Below are positions 24,479 to 35,324 of a DNA stretch of 64,000 nucleotides, in pieces. The stretch is from Pezizomycotina sp. ARF18. Lineage: Eukaryota > Ascomycota. Made by a program: the position numbers and the translations under genes. Numbering within the stretch: position 1 is the first letter of the stretch; every line of letters begins with the position of its first letter. Location: the NCBI GenBank assembly GCA_002224055.1, contig AZLU01000103.1, positions 1 through 64,000 on the forward strand, in the 5' to 3' direction. Under the pieces are notes generated by a model, which ran no database searches, was not told where the DNA came from, and worked only from the letters and a program-made list of their open reading frames with translations.

Positions 24479-25738
24479 ATATATTATCCTTCACCTTCAA
24501 TCATAACAAAAGCTCTCATCAGGACTGCAGGCGACCAATCCTGTAGAGTCTCCATGAAAAGTGTACTTATCGAAGCTCTTGGCGTCTTCATCGATATTAA
24601 GTACTGCGTATAAGCTCGAATTTGCCCTATATCGTGTCTCGTGATCTATTTTGGTTAGTGTAGTATGGTTAAAGACTGTTTCTAGTGAAGTTATTCCTTG
24701 AAACTACTTATTTCGAGGTCTAGCTATAACCAAATATCAGAGGATCTTATATTCAATTCACTCACTCAAATCAAGCTTCCCGCTATGGAGAGAATATCCT
24801 TGAGAAAGAAAACTTGGCTCGCCAAGGGAAGAGCCTTTCTTAATACCCGAATAAATGTAGTATGTTCTTCAAGCCTCGTTATAGTGGAGGGGACCTTTAA
24901 ATTGCCTGGAAGCTTTTTGAGACCAAGAGTGAGATAACAATTTTCAGAAGGTGCTTATCGTTAAAAGTCATTGCAGATTTTGCGATTGACGAATAGAGCA
25001 CTTCCCTTTAGAAAACATCTGCTAGGATCTATCGAAGAATTCCTGTTTATACCCTTTCGCGGTATGTTACTTCGCCTTGCTACAATCGCCGTCGTAATCC
25101 ATGTAACCATATTGGATAGAATATGCACGCAGCAGATATAAGCAAATATTGCCATGTATAGTCTAGTCTCCACGTGGCTGCCATACAGAGACCGTTTTCT
25201 GAGCCTTGAGGGAGGCGGATCTTGCGGAAGGTTCGATTGGGAATTTGGCATTTCAGCCGCCAGAAAAGAACAAGCCCACTGAAGTGCTGACGGATAAGGC
25301 AAATACCATCGCAGGGCCCTTCGGGAGTGGTTGAAAGGGGAAAGAGCCAAAGAACACTGAGCGAAAACTGCGAACGTTACAACGTTTCGATCGTTTTGTA
25401 ATTCGTTCTAGAACTGGAAGAAGATTACTTTTTTATTTTTTTTTTTTTCTGGTAAAAACTTTTGGTTTCTCAGGGCTATTTCGCCTCCAATCATACTGTT
25501 ATGTTCAGGGTCCTTTTTCACTCTATTTCGCTTGGAGCTGAACTTGATACTTATCTTCGGAGGTGGCGGTCGTCACAACCGTTCCAGCGTTTTTTTTTCC
25601 CTTTAATACTGGAGGAGGTCGCGAATTTGAAGCTTTCTTTCCTTCTAACTTAACCTTCTCCACCTTGAGAATTGGGAGAGTGTTCTTGAACTCTCACGGT
25701 TTAAACGCTAAATTCGAACCCTATACAATACTTTCACC
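22290..25738. other. Gap between ABC transporter and YTP1-like gene
   Basis: About 3.4 kb separates two divergent genes. It contains a 28-base T run (22609-22636), a T25-A15 switch (24438-24477), short tandem CGATATA/CGTATTT motifs near 24120-24160 and an 18-base palindrome (23529-23546). Two minus-strand open frames of 155 codons (22858-23325) and 129 codons (24961-25350) are present. The latter has one possible membrane segment. Neither resembles a family I know, and neither is called as a gene. Confidence 0.45.
23529..23546. repeat. Perfect 18-bp palindrome
   Basis: CGCCCGTTTAAACGGGCG equals its own reverse complement. It is GC-rich at the flanks in an AT-rich gap, with no spacer. It could be a binding site for a dimeric factor or chance; function is unknown. 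Confidence 0.6.
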
Positions 25739-27817
25739 ATGATCCCTCGGACGACAACTACGGTTTCCTTACTCACAGCGATCTTCGCTGACGCTGCCTT
25801 CGCACACGAACACCATGGAGAAAACATCCCGGAAGGGAGCGCGATCGTAAGCAAATTCCCCTCTGACTCCTCCAACGACTCTACATCACCGGAAGCTCCG
25901 TGGCTCTCCTTAAAGCTATCTTACCGCATGAGAATGGTCGTACAAAGGCAAACTAATGCGTCATTCCATTTTTCTTTAGTCGCCGGACCCGCTCGACGGC
26001 ATACTATGGCTTCACATCTTCGTCATGTGCCTCTCCTTCGGCGTCCTCTTCCCACGGGTATGGTGCTGGGCATAGTACGCTCCCGGTGGCACGTCCCGAC
26101 CCAAATCCTCGCATCTTCGCTCGCCGTCGTGGGTTACTTCCTCGGCCACGCCCACAAGGGCCGGCAATTCTCTCACAACGTCCACGCCGCGTTCGCGAAC
26201 TGGGTCATGCTGGGTTTGGTCGTGCAGGTCGTAATGGGCGTATACCTTAAGCTTCACTGGGAGAAAGGCTGGCACGGGAGGATGCGGAAGTGGGTCGTGC
26301 TCGGTCACGGCGCTATGGGTAAAGCGATGCCGATCATCAATTGGATCCAGATGCTGTTCGGTGGGATTACAGCGTAGGTTACAATTGTTTTTTTTATCTC
26401 TTTGTGCCAAGTTGCGAGATGCAATGCTGATATTTACAATGTCCGTAGACTCGGATTCTGCCGCGCCGACCATATGGGACAGTGCCTTGCCCATTTTGTA
26501 AGATATCTACTTCACGTCTCCCTTTGCGAGCTTCGTGAACCTAGACTAACTTTAGAAACAAAATTAGATTATGGGAAGCTCCTTCTTGCTTATGCGATTA
26601 TCATGACTATTCTACTACTCGTCGGCCAATTGTGGATCAAGAGGAGCGGGAGGCGCGGAGTTCTGGGATTCTTTGGTCATCGCCTGCTGGGGTTGCGTTA
26701 AACCTGTAAGTGGCCCTTTCAAATTTACTATGGATGACCAATTGCTAACTAGCCTATCATACTTTTAGTCACTGAACATGTAAGAACCAATTGATACCAT
26801 AGTGGGCTACCGATGAGCGATTTAAACTAATTATTTTGGCAGAGATGGGGTCACGAATGGGCTCACAACGACATCCAGCACACATCTATGGGCATCGTGT
26901 GGTGGGCGGCCGGACTTTTGGGTCTGTGGCTCTCTAAGGGTACCGATGGCAAGCCGCGACGAAATCTCATTCCGGCTGTTGTAATCTTCCTTACTGGTTG
27001 GGCTATGGTATGCTTTAAATTTCCAACAAAGGACACTAATTCTGTATATCACTGCTAACTTATCACTTAGTCCTCTCATCCTCAACATCTTCATATTTCG
27101 ACGATGGTAATTATCACCGCGAAAATCTGATCTCGCGGTCTTCCGCTAACAAGAAGCTCTCTCACGTTTAGGTACACACTTCATTCGGTTACACCCTCAT
27201 GGCTGCTGGTTTAAGCAGGCTCATTGAAATCGCTTTCGTTCTGAAGGATTCCAATGCCAACAAGGATCTGAAGCCAAGCTCTTTCCAATACCTGCCACCA
27301 TACGTACGTGTTTCTGCGGATGCTTGAATACTCCCTCCCGATTGCAATTGATATATGACAGCTAGCTGACACTTTCCTTCAACAATATAGCTCCTTGTTG
27401 CTTCCGGTTTCAGTAAGCCGCCCGTCTTCTACTAGGAATATGCTTAAATAGATTATATATGCTAACAAAACTACTCTTTCCAAAGTCTTCATGGGCGCCA
27501 CGAAGAACAAATGGTCTTCTCGCTTCCGTCGGCATTGATCACGTCTCATACCTCCTTGTCCTCTACTCCCTCGCCTTCCTCATGTTCCTCTTCGTGAACT
27601 CGCTGATCTACCTGTACTCTACGGGAATGGATGCCAAGGCCGCGAGGGACGGTCTCAACATGACCCGGAGGATGCAAGGGCGAGAGGGGCCGAGGAATTT
27701 GAGCTCGAAGGGTTGATATCGGATGCCGACGATGAAGAAGACGACCATCACCACCACACTAGCGGAACCAACGGTGCTGCGAATCCGAGGCAGAACCGGT
27801 CCGTGCTGCCGAAGTAA
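25739..27817 (+). CDS. YTP1-like multi-pass membrane protein
   Basis: This fungal integral membrane protein belongs to the Ytp1/DUF2427 group, whose biochemical role is not established. It starts at 25739 with a signal-peptide-like segment (TVSLLTAIFADAAFAHEHHG). The first domain has DPLDGILWLHIFVMCLSFGV, SLAVVGYFLGHAHKGRQFSH, MLGLVVQVVMGVYLKLHW and AMPIINWIQMLFGGITALGF. The C-terminal Ytp1 domain has WGHEWAHNDIQHTSMGIVWW, HTSFGYTLMAAGLSRLIEIA and GIDHVSYLLVLYSLAFLMFL. A His/Asp-rich tail (DADDEEDDHHHHTSG) ends NRSVLPK at the TAA at 27815. Introns are visible near 25847-25979, 26375-26450 and around 26700-26840, 27010-27070, 27106-27170, 27304-27390 and 27413-27484. His clusters in the loops could bind metal (inference). 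Confidence 0.82.
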
Positions 27818-28571
27818 ATTGCTATGGCTGTGGCTTATTGATATTCACGAAACCTACGAAACAATAAATATTGAAAAAGAAAATTGTTGACAGCTAAACG
27901 TTATCCTTTTCTCCTACGGTGTCGAAAAAGCGATATGCTCATTCGCCTTTCAAATACCTTACCATCGAAGCAAACAGCGACTGGTGCTTTTTGGACACAT
28001 GTAATTTCGAGTTTTTGTTGCCAATTGCGTGCCTCATTTCAGAATTGGCGCTTTTCTTCTTCTTTCTTTCCTCTTTTCCTTCTTTCTTTTTATTTTTTCC
28101 TTTCTCCTTTCATTTTTTTCCCCTCCCTTTCTCTGCTTTTTGGTATCATTAGAAGTTCGTAAGTCATATTTAATTCGCTTTCCTTTTTCTCGTCTTGAGT
28201 GTATACAGCGTGTAACTGAAAGTAGAGTGTCCGTTGAATTTATAAATATATATATATATATATATTATAACAAGAAAATATATGTAATGATCTTCTATCC
28301 TAAAGAAGCGTTGAGTTGAACATGGTCAAGTTTTCTTTCCATTGATGTGTGTATATGGAATGAGGCGTGATTCGTCGATGCAGGAACAAATACACTTTTC
28401 GGTTAATTTTGAGTGGCACCGGGGCGGGAGAAAAAAAGCTTGTCGCAAAGTAAAATCCCACTGAGCTTATTTCAACCGAGAGTAAATTTGCACTCACAAC
28501 AAAAAAAAAAAAAAAAAAAAAAAACTAAGAACGAACTTTCCACCAAACCTCTCAAGTCCATATCACCAAGC
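27818..28571. other. Intergenic region YTP1-like/BMT5
   Basis: About 750 bases with pyrimidine-rich (T/C) sequence at 28050-28140, a (TA)n microsatellite at about 28245-28265 and a 24-base A run at 28501-28524 just before the BMT5 start. No conserved coding is seen. Confidence 0.6.
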
Positions 28572-29599
28572 ATGAAACCTAGAAAGCAAAGGAATAGGCA
28601 ATCGAGCCGACCTGATGTAAAGCGCAGACCAGATATTAACCGTATACAAAGAACCAGCAGCACAGAAACCCAAAAAGCCTAGCACTTCGAATCAGAAGAA
28701 AAACCAGAACCAGCAGCAGCAGCGCGCAATACCCTCCCGTTCGAACCGACCGACCGCATCCTCCTCGTCGGCGAAGGCGACTTCTCCTTCTCGCACTCGT
28801 TAGTAACCAACAACCTCATCTACTCTTCAACAAGCTCGTAACGACATGCTACGAATCCGAAGAAATCCTCTACGAAAAGTACCGCAGTCGCGCGATACAG
28901 TTTCGTCATTGAAAGACGATGGACACGTAGTATTATTCAACGTCGATATAACGGCGGCTAAGAAGCTACCGAAAGCTATTAGGAAGGCGGAGGAGAAGTT
29001 TGATGTTGTTGTTTTTAATTTCCCGCATACGGGCGGGTTAACGACGGACGTATCGAGGCAGATACGCGCGAACCAGGAATTGCTGCTGGGGGCTTTTCAA
29101 AACGGTGAAGCCGCTGCTTTCGCGGCCGGAGCGGGAGGAGGTATTTAGGGCGCCGATGGCGTTGAAACCTCCTACTGTTACTACTTACGCTTCTGGCGAC
29201 GAGGAGCAAGGTGAAGGTGACGAAGGCGAAGAGAAGAAACCGAAACCGAAAACAAAGGGAAAGAACAAGTACGGTTCCATAGTCGTTACGCTTTTCGACG
29301 GGAAACCGTACGAGGATTGGAATGTAAAAGAGCTGGCAAAGTCGTGCGGTTTGAAGTCGAGGATGACGTTCAAGTTCGATGCGGGATTGTACATCGTTAC
29401 AAGCACGCATTGACGATAGGGCATAGGGAAGAGGGACTAATGGCGCTGGCAATAGCAGTAGCAGGAAGGACGAGAGTAAACCGGCTAGAACGTACGTCTT
29501 CGAAGCTGAAGATGCGAAGCCGCGCCTGCTGCGAATGAGAAGAAGAACAAAAAGAGGAAGCGAGGAGGTGGTAATGACGATTCGAGCGATAGCGATTGA
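28572..29599 (+). CDS. BMT5: 25S rRNA (uridine-N3)-methyltransferase BMT5-like
   Basis: This is a Rossmann-fold methyltransferase of the BMT5 (DUF2431) family, which makes m3U in 25S rRNA in the nucleolus. The start at 28572 gives MKPRKQRNRQSSR, a basic N-terminus. The SAM-binding motif is RILLVGEGDFSFSHSL (about 28757-28805). It is followed by CYESEEILYEKYRSRA, VVLFNVDITAAKKLP, AEEKFDVVVFNFPHTGGLTT and IRANQELLLGAFQN. An insert rich in Glu/Lys (about 29200-29270) precedes IVVTLFDGKPYEDWNVKELA and SCGLKSRMTFKFDA. The tail is NDDSSDSD before the TGA at 29597. Frame slips occur near 28680, 28830 and 29100. The acidic/basic insert in the catalytic half looks lineage-specific. Confidence 0.85.
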
Positions 29600-29723
29600 G
29601 GTGTTCCACGTTGAATTTACAATATCTCGAGTAGGGAAATCTTTTGCAGTCTAAAAGAGTGGGGTTATCATTTGAAAAATAAAACAAAAAGGATTCTCCC
29701 TTATCCTATGCTAAGAACTACTG

Positions 29724-29761
<38 letters not shown>

Positions 29762-29918
29762 TACGCCGAAGACTCCTGAGACCATGGGATTGGAAAATAA
29801 AGCAAAGACAAATCTGGAAGAAAAAAAACAAGCGATCCCTGTTGTATCTCAAACGAAAAAAAAAAAAAAAAAAATCAAAAAGCAAAAAGGAGGGCTTCGG
29901 CCTGAGTAAAAAACAAGG
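29600..29918. other. Convergent intergenic region BMT5/GID9
   Basis: About 320 bases, including a 34-base A run at 29724-29757 and an 18-base A run near 29857-29874. Nothing coding is seen. Confidence 0.6.
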
Positions 29919-31435
29919 TTAGCTAATATACACTTTGCGAATCTGCGTCTCGTCCCACTCCTCTCCGGTGGTGGGATCGCGAATCCTGCCGACGGCCAAT
30001 CCTAACTTAGAGGACAGCTCTTCCAGCTTCTTGCGACCGTATATGCGGCCATTCGGCAAGACAACGGGGTCGTTTTCCACCCAGCTCCTCGTGTGGTGCG
30101 CGTACGGCACGTTTTTGGCGAGCTCGTTCAGCTCTATCGAGCAAATCGGGCACATCGAGGTCGAGTTGCTGGAGGACGATGCGACGGCCGAATGGCAGGA
30201 CGGCGTCTTTGAGCGAGGATAAACCGGCGGACAAGGCGATGTGGAGTAGAGGGCGGGAGGGCAGGCTGTAGAGGTTGTGGTGGGTGGTGACGAAGGACTT
30301 GGCGAGGTGCTCCCAGCGGGAGTCGGAGAGCAGGTCGGCGTACGGGTTCTGGGGCGCATTCGGCGGGTAGGCGAGTAAGGCCGAGGCGCGGTAGAGTTCG
30401 TCCTGGTGGGCTTCGAAGTGCGGGTGCAGGTGCTTCTTTGAGTGTGCGGCGGCTTCTATCTTCTTGCCTTCCTGACCAACTCGATGAATTGCTGCAGGCG
30501 GAGTTCGAATTCAAGATTGCTCTGTATGGGGCAAAAAAAGGTAGAGTTAGATATGAATTCTATATATGACCTATAGAGAGAAAAGAATTTAAGTGACGGG
30601 GTTCGTACCTTGTTCTTTTTCAACGTATTCTTGTTTTCGTTGCACCAGGCCAGACATCAGCCGTGCTCCTGTTACGTAGACTATCCTCAATCTTCCGCAT
30701 GCACAAAAACATCAATGTCGACTAGGTCCTGTGATACCATCCCAAATTGATCAGAATTAGTAACCATGGATAGCCCCGTTGAATCGTCGGCGAAATAAAA
30801 GTCCTTACCATGATCCCTTCTCCTTCGCAAGCTGCTGGCGCTCTCCCGTATCCGGACCTAAGCAAAAAATCCACCAGCAACCTATCCAACCTCGTCTTAC
30901 TCCACGGTCGTACGACTCGTCCGCGAGTACTGGATGCCGTACAGGTCGTTCAAGTGCGATATCCTCTTCCTCGACTGCTCGTGCAGCTGCTTTTCTCTCG
31001 TGCAGCGATTCCATCTTGCGCTTGAGCCCCTGCATCCTGCTGATCATCAGGTCAATGGACTGGACCGATTCGTCCCCGAGGGCGTCGAATTCCCTTCGTA
31101 GTCGACGTCGCCGGTCGGTCTTTCGGCGATGGCAGCGTCGTGCAGCATCGCTTGGATGCGGCTCGCGGGCGGCGGTGAGGAGGGCTGGGTGTCGCGCTCG
31201 ACGTGCTTTCTGGGAGGTTTTAAACATCTTACGGAGAACCTCATGCGGGAGACGGAGTAGCGGTTGGTCCTAAAGGGGAGGTGTGTGTGTGTGTTGCTAG
31301 TTAGTATACAAGATGGAGAAGGTCGTTCTCAGAAAAAACGATGAGATGGGAAGGAATGTAGCGATAGCGAGAGGGAGTATACATACTGAGGAGATGAGAC
31401 TCCGGGTTAAGCTTCGTAGTCGATGTCAGCGACAT
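29919..31435 (-). CDS. FYV10: GID/CTLH E3 ubiquitin ligase subunit Gid9 (FYV10/MAEA)
   Basis: This is one of the two RING-like subunits of the GID/CTLH ubiquitin ligase, which in yeast degrades gluconeogenic enzymes. The start ATG at 31435 gives MSLTSTTKLNPESHLLL. An intron runs from about 31382 to 31275. The next exon reads DQPLLRLPHEVLRKMFKTSQ and KHVERDTQ, then a coiled-coil-like stretch (SIDLMISRMQGLKRKMESLH). The LisH/CTLH/CRA part includes LPSRPLLHIALSAGLSSLKD (about 30270-30200). The C-terminal RING-like module is MCPICSIELNELAKNVPYAHH with LPNGRIYGRKKLEELS and the terminal KVYIS (stop at 29919). Trp follows HHTRS, where related proteins as I recall them carry Cys or Tyr. Several frame slips are present. 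BMT5 is convergent with it. Confidence 0.87.
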
Positions 31436-32191
31436 GATGTTTCTTCTATATCATCTGATGCGTTTATCCCCTTTTGTTGTGACGATTCGCTGCCTTTGTC
31501 TTTGTTTTTATATATGAGCGAAGAATAGAAGTGGGATGATAATATTCATTTTATATTTAATTTAGTTGTCATTTTTTTGGGGGGGAAGTCGATGTCAGTG
31601 TGTCTTCCTGCTACAAAGGGGAGAGTTTCTCGGGTGAAACCCGCAGAACACAGCAGTTCCACTTTCCAGTGCTTGCCGGCTTGGCGTGGTATTATTGGAC
31701 AATCCTCGTTACCCCAACATTTGGAAACTTCCCCACACCGCCAGAACTCTCCACGATTCAAAGCCAAAAAAAATTCCCTTTTATCGATTGTATAGATGAC
31801 AATTCTCCTCCTACAGTTCAAATGCTAGCTTAATCCGTTACTCGTTTAAATAAACATAATAATTATCGTAAACAGGAGTACATATACATGGCGAATTACA
31901 TTTAGAAACCTACAATAAACTCCTTAGAAAGCTAGAGAAAACCAAAGCAATACCTCCGTGTCGAGCTACATAAAACGAAGAGTATTGTATATTGAACGCC
32001 TATTTCCGGTTAATAATATCGTATAATTCAATCAACTTTTTTGCCTTCTGCCTCTTCTTTTCTGCAGACCCTCCCGTGCGCCGTATCCCAAAAACCAAAA
32101 CACTGAGAAGCACATTATAATTGCAACCAAATGTAACCGACGATAACTGTACGACCAATCTTAGGATCGCACATGTCGTCTTATTTTTCTT
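31436..32191. other. Intergenic region upstream of GID9
   Basis: About 750 bases separate the BDP1 3' end from the GID9 start, so it includes the GID9 promoter. No conserved coding signal or RNA gene is recognised. Confidence 0.55.
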
Positions 32192-34276
32192 TCAATCTAT
32201 CGTACCAATGATCTCTTCCTCTGGCCCGTTATGTCGAGAATATCCCTTTTTACCAGTCAGTTTCTTATTCTTCCTTGACATCTGCGATTGAGGGTCGTTC
32301 GAGGCAGCGTTCTCTTCCTCGTAAGCAGCCGTGGCGGCGGCATTCCTTTCCTTTGCCAGTTCGGATAGTTGCTCTTGGCAGCTTCCTGTTCGGCCTTGTG
32401 GTCGTCGCGAATCTTCTGCAGTTCAGCTTCGACATCTTCAACTGGGCGAAAGTCCTGGCCGACTATAGTTGCGTATTCCACGAGATTAACCGCCGTTTAT
32501 TCTTCAGCGCATCGTTAATGCGCCGGGTTCTTTCTCTCCTCGTTGTTGAACTTGTTTTTCATTTGCCTGCGACTCCTTCCGGGAAACATCTTCGAAATAA
32601 GTTCAAAGTCGGTGCCGAACATGGATAGCGCCGTGAAAAACCTGTCAGTCTCTAATTCGTCCCACCGCTCGGTTCGCTCTCGCCTGCCCCAAGTCCACTG
32701 TTCACGCGGCGGGTCAAGTTGGATTCCTCGACGATCTCCATTGGGCCTTGGTCGCCGGCATCTCGTTCCCGACGGTCAATCTGAAGAGACTGCTCGTCAG
32801 GCACCAAGTCCCCGTTCAAAATGCGCATTTGCGCGGATACCATCGCACTATTTGAACGCCCACTTAGTTAGTTTCGAGGAAATAATCAATTCGTGAAATA
32901 CGTATGTTTCTTGAGGGTTTAGGAATGTTTTCGTACTTAGACTGTCTATTGTTCGCCATATTCTCTCTGGCCAACCGATCGAGCCTTTGGCTCACCGTTT
33001 CAGCCTGATGGACAGCACCTGCCGCCTTTTCAGCTGCTAACTCAGCTTTCCTTGCCGCTGCTTCCTGACAATCTCTGCCCAATCAAGCTTCTCAATTTCC
33101 TCGTAGCGTTTGCTCTTCTTTCCGATGTGAGTGTCGCGGCAGAGGTCAGTCATCCTTACAACGCCGGTTCGATTTCGAGAGCATCTCCCCCTTCCGGTGT
33201 AATTGATCTCGCCTTTTTCCTGCGCTTCTTCCTTGTAGCTCCTTCAGCGCCGTCTCGGTGGCATCATTCTGGCATCCGAAGCGGTAGCCCTCTGCTTCCC
33301 TTTCTTTGCTCTAGAAGCGGATTGAGCCTGAGAATCTGAAGCGGACGTTTGGCGCTGGAGACCGCTTGGGAAACTGGTGCCCCCTGTCGAATTGCGTCCC
33401 TTTCTATGGTAGGCATTTGAATAGCGATTCCCCTGTCTTGTTCTACCCTGCGACGTTTGGTTGCCGAAGGACCCGGCTGTGGCGGTCCAATAGGCGTCGC
33501 GATGGGGTCAGAATAACTGCTCGGACTGATGGTGACGATGTTGCGGGTGCTGTTACGGAAATTGGTGCAGATGCCGATCCTGCGCTTGGTGCTGGCGCTG
33601 GAGCTGGTGTGGTATAGAAATGGGCAGCGGGTTGCCGATGGTGTTTGTAACCGGTGTCGGAATGGGCACGGAAATCGGTGTTGGAGCTTGCGCTGGCCGT
33701 GGCACTTGTACTGGAACTGCTAGAGATGTAGCTTTCGGCTGCGGCGGCCGTGGTGGGGGAGGGGTAGCTGCGGTGGTAGCTTCGAAAACTTGACGCACTT
33801 CGTTGAAGAAGTAGACATGGACCGCTCCTAGGCTGTGTCGGTGATCGCGAGGCTTCGTTCGCACGCTCACCGGCTCCCCATCCTGATTTGACCCGGCTCC
33901 AGAGCTCAAGGGTTGTCGAGTTGCGCCAACGGTGCTTTCATCGGGTACAGGCTGAGAGAGAGCTGCTTGGAGGTTTCGGGGGACTGCGTTGGTGGTTGTG
34001 ATTCGGCGACATCTCCACTTCCAGAGGCAGGGGAGCGGATGTGCCTTCTGCAGCTGGTTGTGTAGACGCAGGCCGGGGCCGGGGCCGTGCCTGTGCTTTC
34101 GGAGCGAACTTCTATTCGATTTCTCTGATCATCGCAAGAAGCATTATTCCTCCGATTAGCGACCTTTTTGTCTTCCCCCTCCGCCGTAGCTGGAATGATT
34201 CAAAGCAATAACTACTAGATCCTAGAACCAAAGGACCTAGATTTAAAGAACGTTACTCACTGACGACAAAACTCAT
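32192..34276 (-). CDS. BDP1: TFIIIB subunit B'' (Bdp1)
   Basis: Bdp1 joins TBP and Brf1 in TFIIIB to start RNA polymerase III transcription. The start at 34276 gives MSFVVS and then a GTGAGT donor. The next exon carries KFAPKAQARPRPRPASTQP, the conserved N-terminal KFAPK motif. A Pro/Ala/Gln-rich disordered region follows (about 33900-33500). A basic segment has KRYEEIEKLDWAEIVRKQRQ (about 33110-33050). The extended SANT/Myb domain has RWDELETDRFFTALSMFGTD, FELISKMFPGRSRRQMKNKF and NNEERKNPAR (about 32680-32510). The C-terminus has GQDFRPVEDVEAELQKIRDD and ends SRHNGPEEEIIGTID at 32192. Frame slips occur throughout. The SANT signature makes the identity secure. Confidence 0.87.
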
Positions 34277-34411
34277 AGCGACTTGAAGCGTTTATATGGA
34301 TTCATCCGCACCGACCTCTGCTTGGTTTTTTGGTTCGATATTTGTTTGGTTGCTTTGCTCGTATTGAAATACCCCACTGTTGTTGCTATGATATTATTCT
34401 CAGCCCTACTG

Positions 34412-34449
<38 letters not shown>

Positions 34450-35324
34450 ATATATATATATTTTTCTCGCAGATTTTACTCAAAGGTCCTAGCACCGTAC
34501 CTACTATATCATTTGAAATTTTTTTTTTTTTTTAAAAAAAAAAAGGAACGAAAAAAGTCCAATAAGGTTGGTTACTTAGTAAAAAGAAAAAGGTGGGAAC
34601 AAGGAGGAGGATGAGATGTACTGCTGGTGTGAAATATCTCAGTACAATAAAAAAAACACCTCGAAATTGCCCTTCCGGAAATCGCTGACATTAAAGGTGT
34701 GGGAAAAGGAACCAAAAAATACAATACGGCTCCCAAAGAAAAAAAGAGAGAGAATTTATTATTCCCCTTTCGAATCGGATCCTCCTCTCCTCTTTTTTTT
34801 TTTTTTTTCCCTTCTCCTCTTTCCCTTCATCGATTCAACACCCTAAAAACAACCATCATCCATCACTTCATCGCCTCCTTCGATCATTCAAAGAAAGACC
34901 TACGTCTTCATCCCTTCTCTCCCCCCCCCCCCCTTTTTTTTTATTTTTTTTATTTTAATTTTCACTATTCTTCATCGTATATACTTATAACCCATATATT
35001 TTCCGTAAAGCCCCTTGTATTAATAATAGGCACATGCTCGACGTGTGGAAGTAGACTCGTCCTAGGAAAGTGGTGAAGTCCGGAGAGGGCTCTGCATCCA
35101 GAACCTACCTTTTCCCCTCCGTTTCTGGACGCTTCTTCACTCTCCAGGACTTCCACCATTATAGGTAAAAGCAAGAAGAAAGGAAGGAGAAAAAAAGAAA
35201 AAGAAAAGAAAAAGAAAAAAAATTTAACATCAATATCCTCCAAGCTGTGTCCATGAAAGAAACTATCACCTCCCTCCCTGATACCGAGTCTTCTGTGGTC
35301 TCTATAGCACCAAAGAAGGCACAA
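34277..35324. promoter_or_regulatory. Divergent region BDP1/BRE1
   Basis: About 1.05 kb lies between two divergent start codons. It holds a 25-base T run (34413-34437), a (TA)n stretch, a T14-A11 switch near 34520-34545, a C run near 34921-34932 and a purine-rich tract at 35167-35222. It presumably holds both promoters and UTRs; no specific site is claimed. Confidence 0.45.

Noticed and set aside
24961-25350. 129-codon minus-strand open frame with one hydrophobic stretch
   Set aside because: No family resemblance, and it ends close to the YTP1-like promoter; too weak to call.
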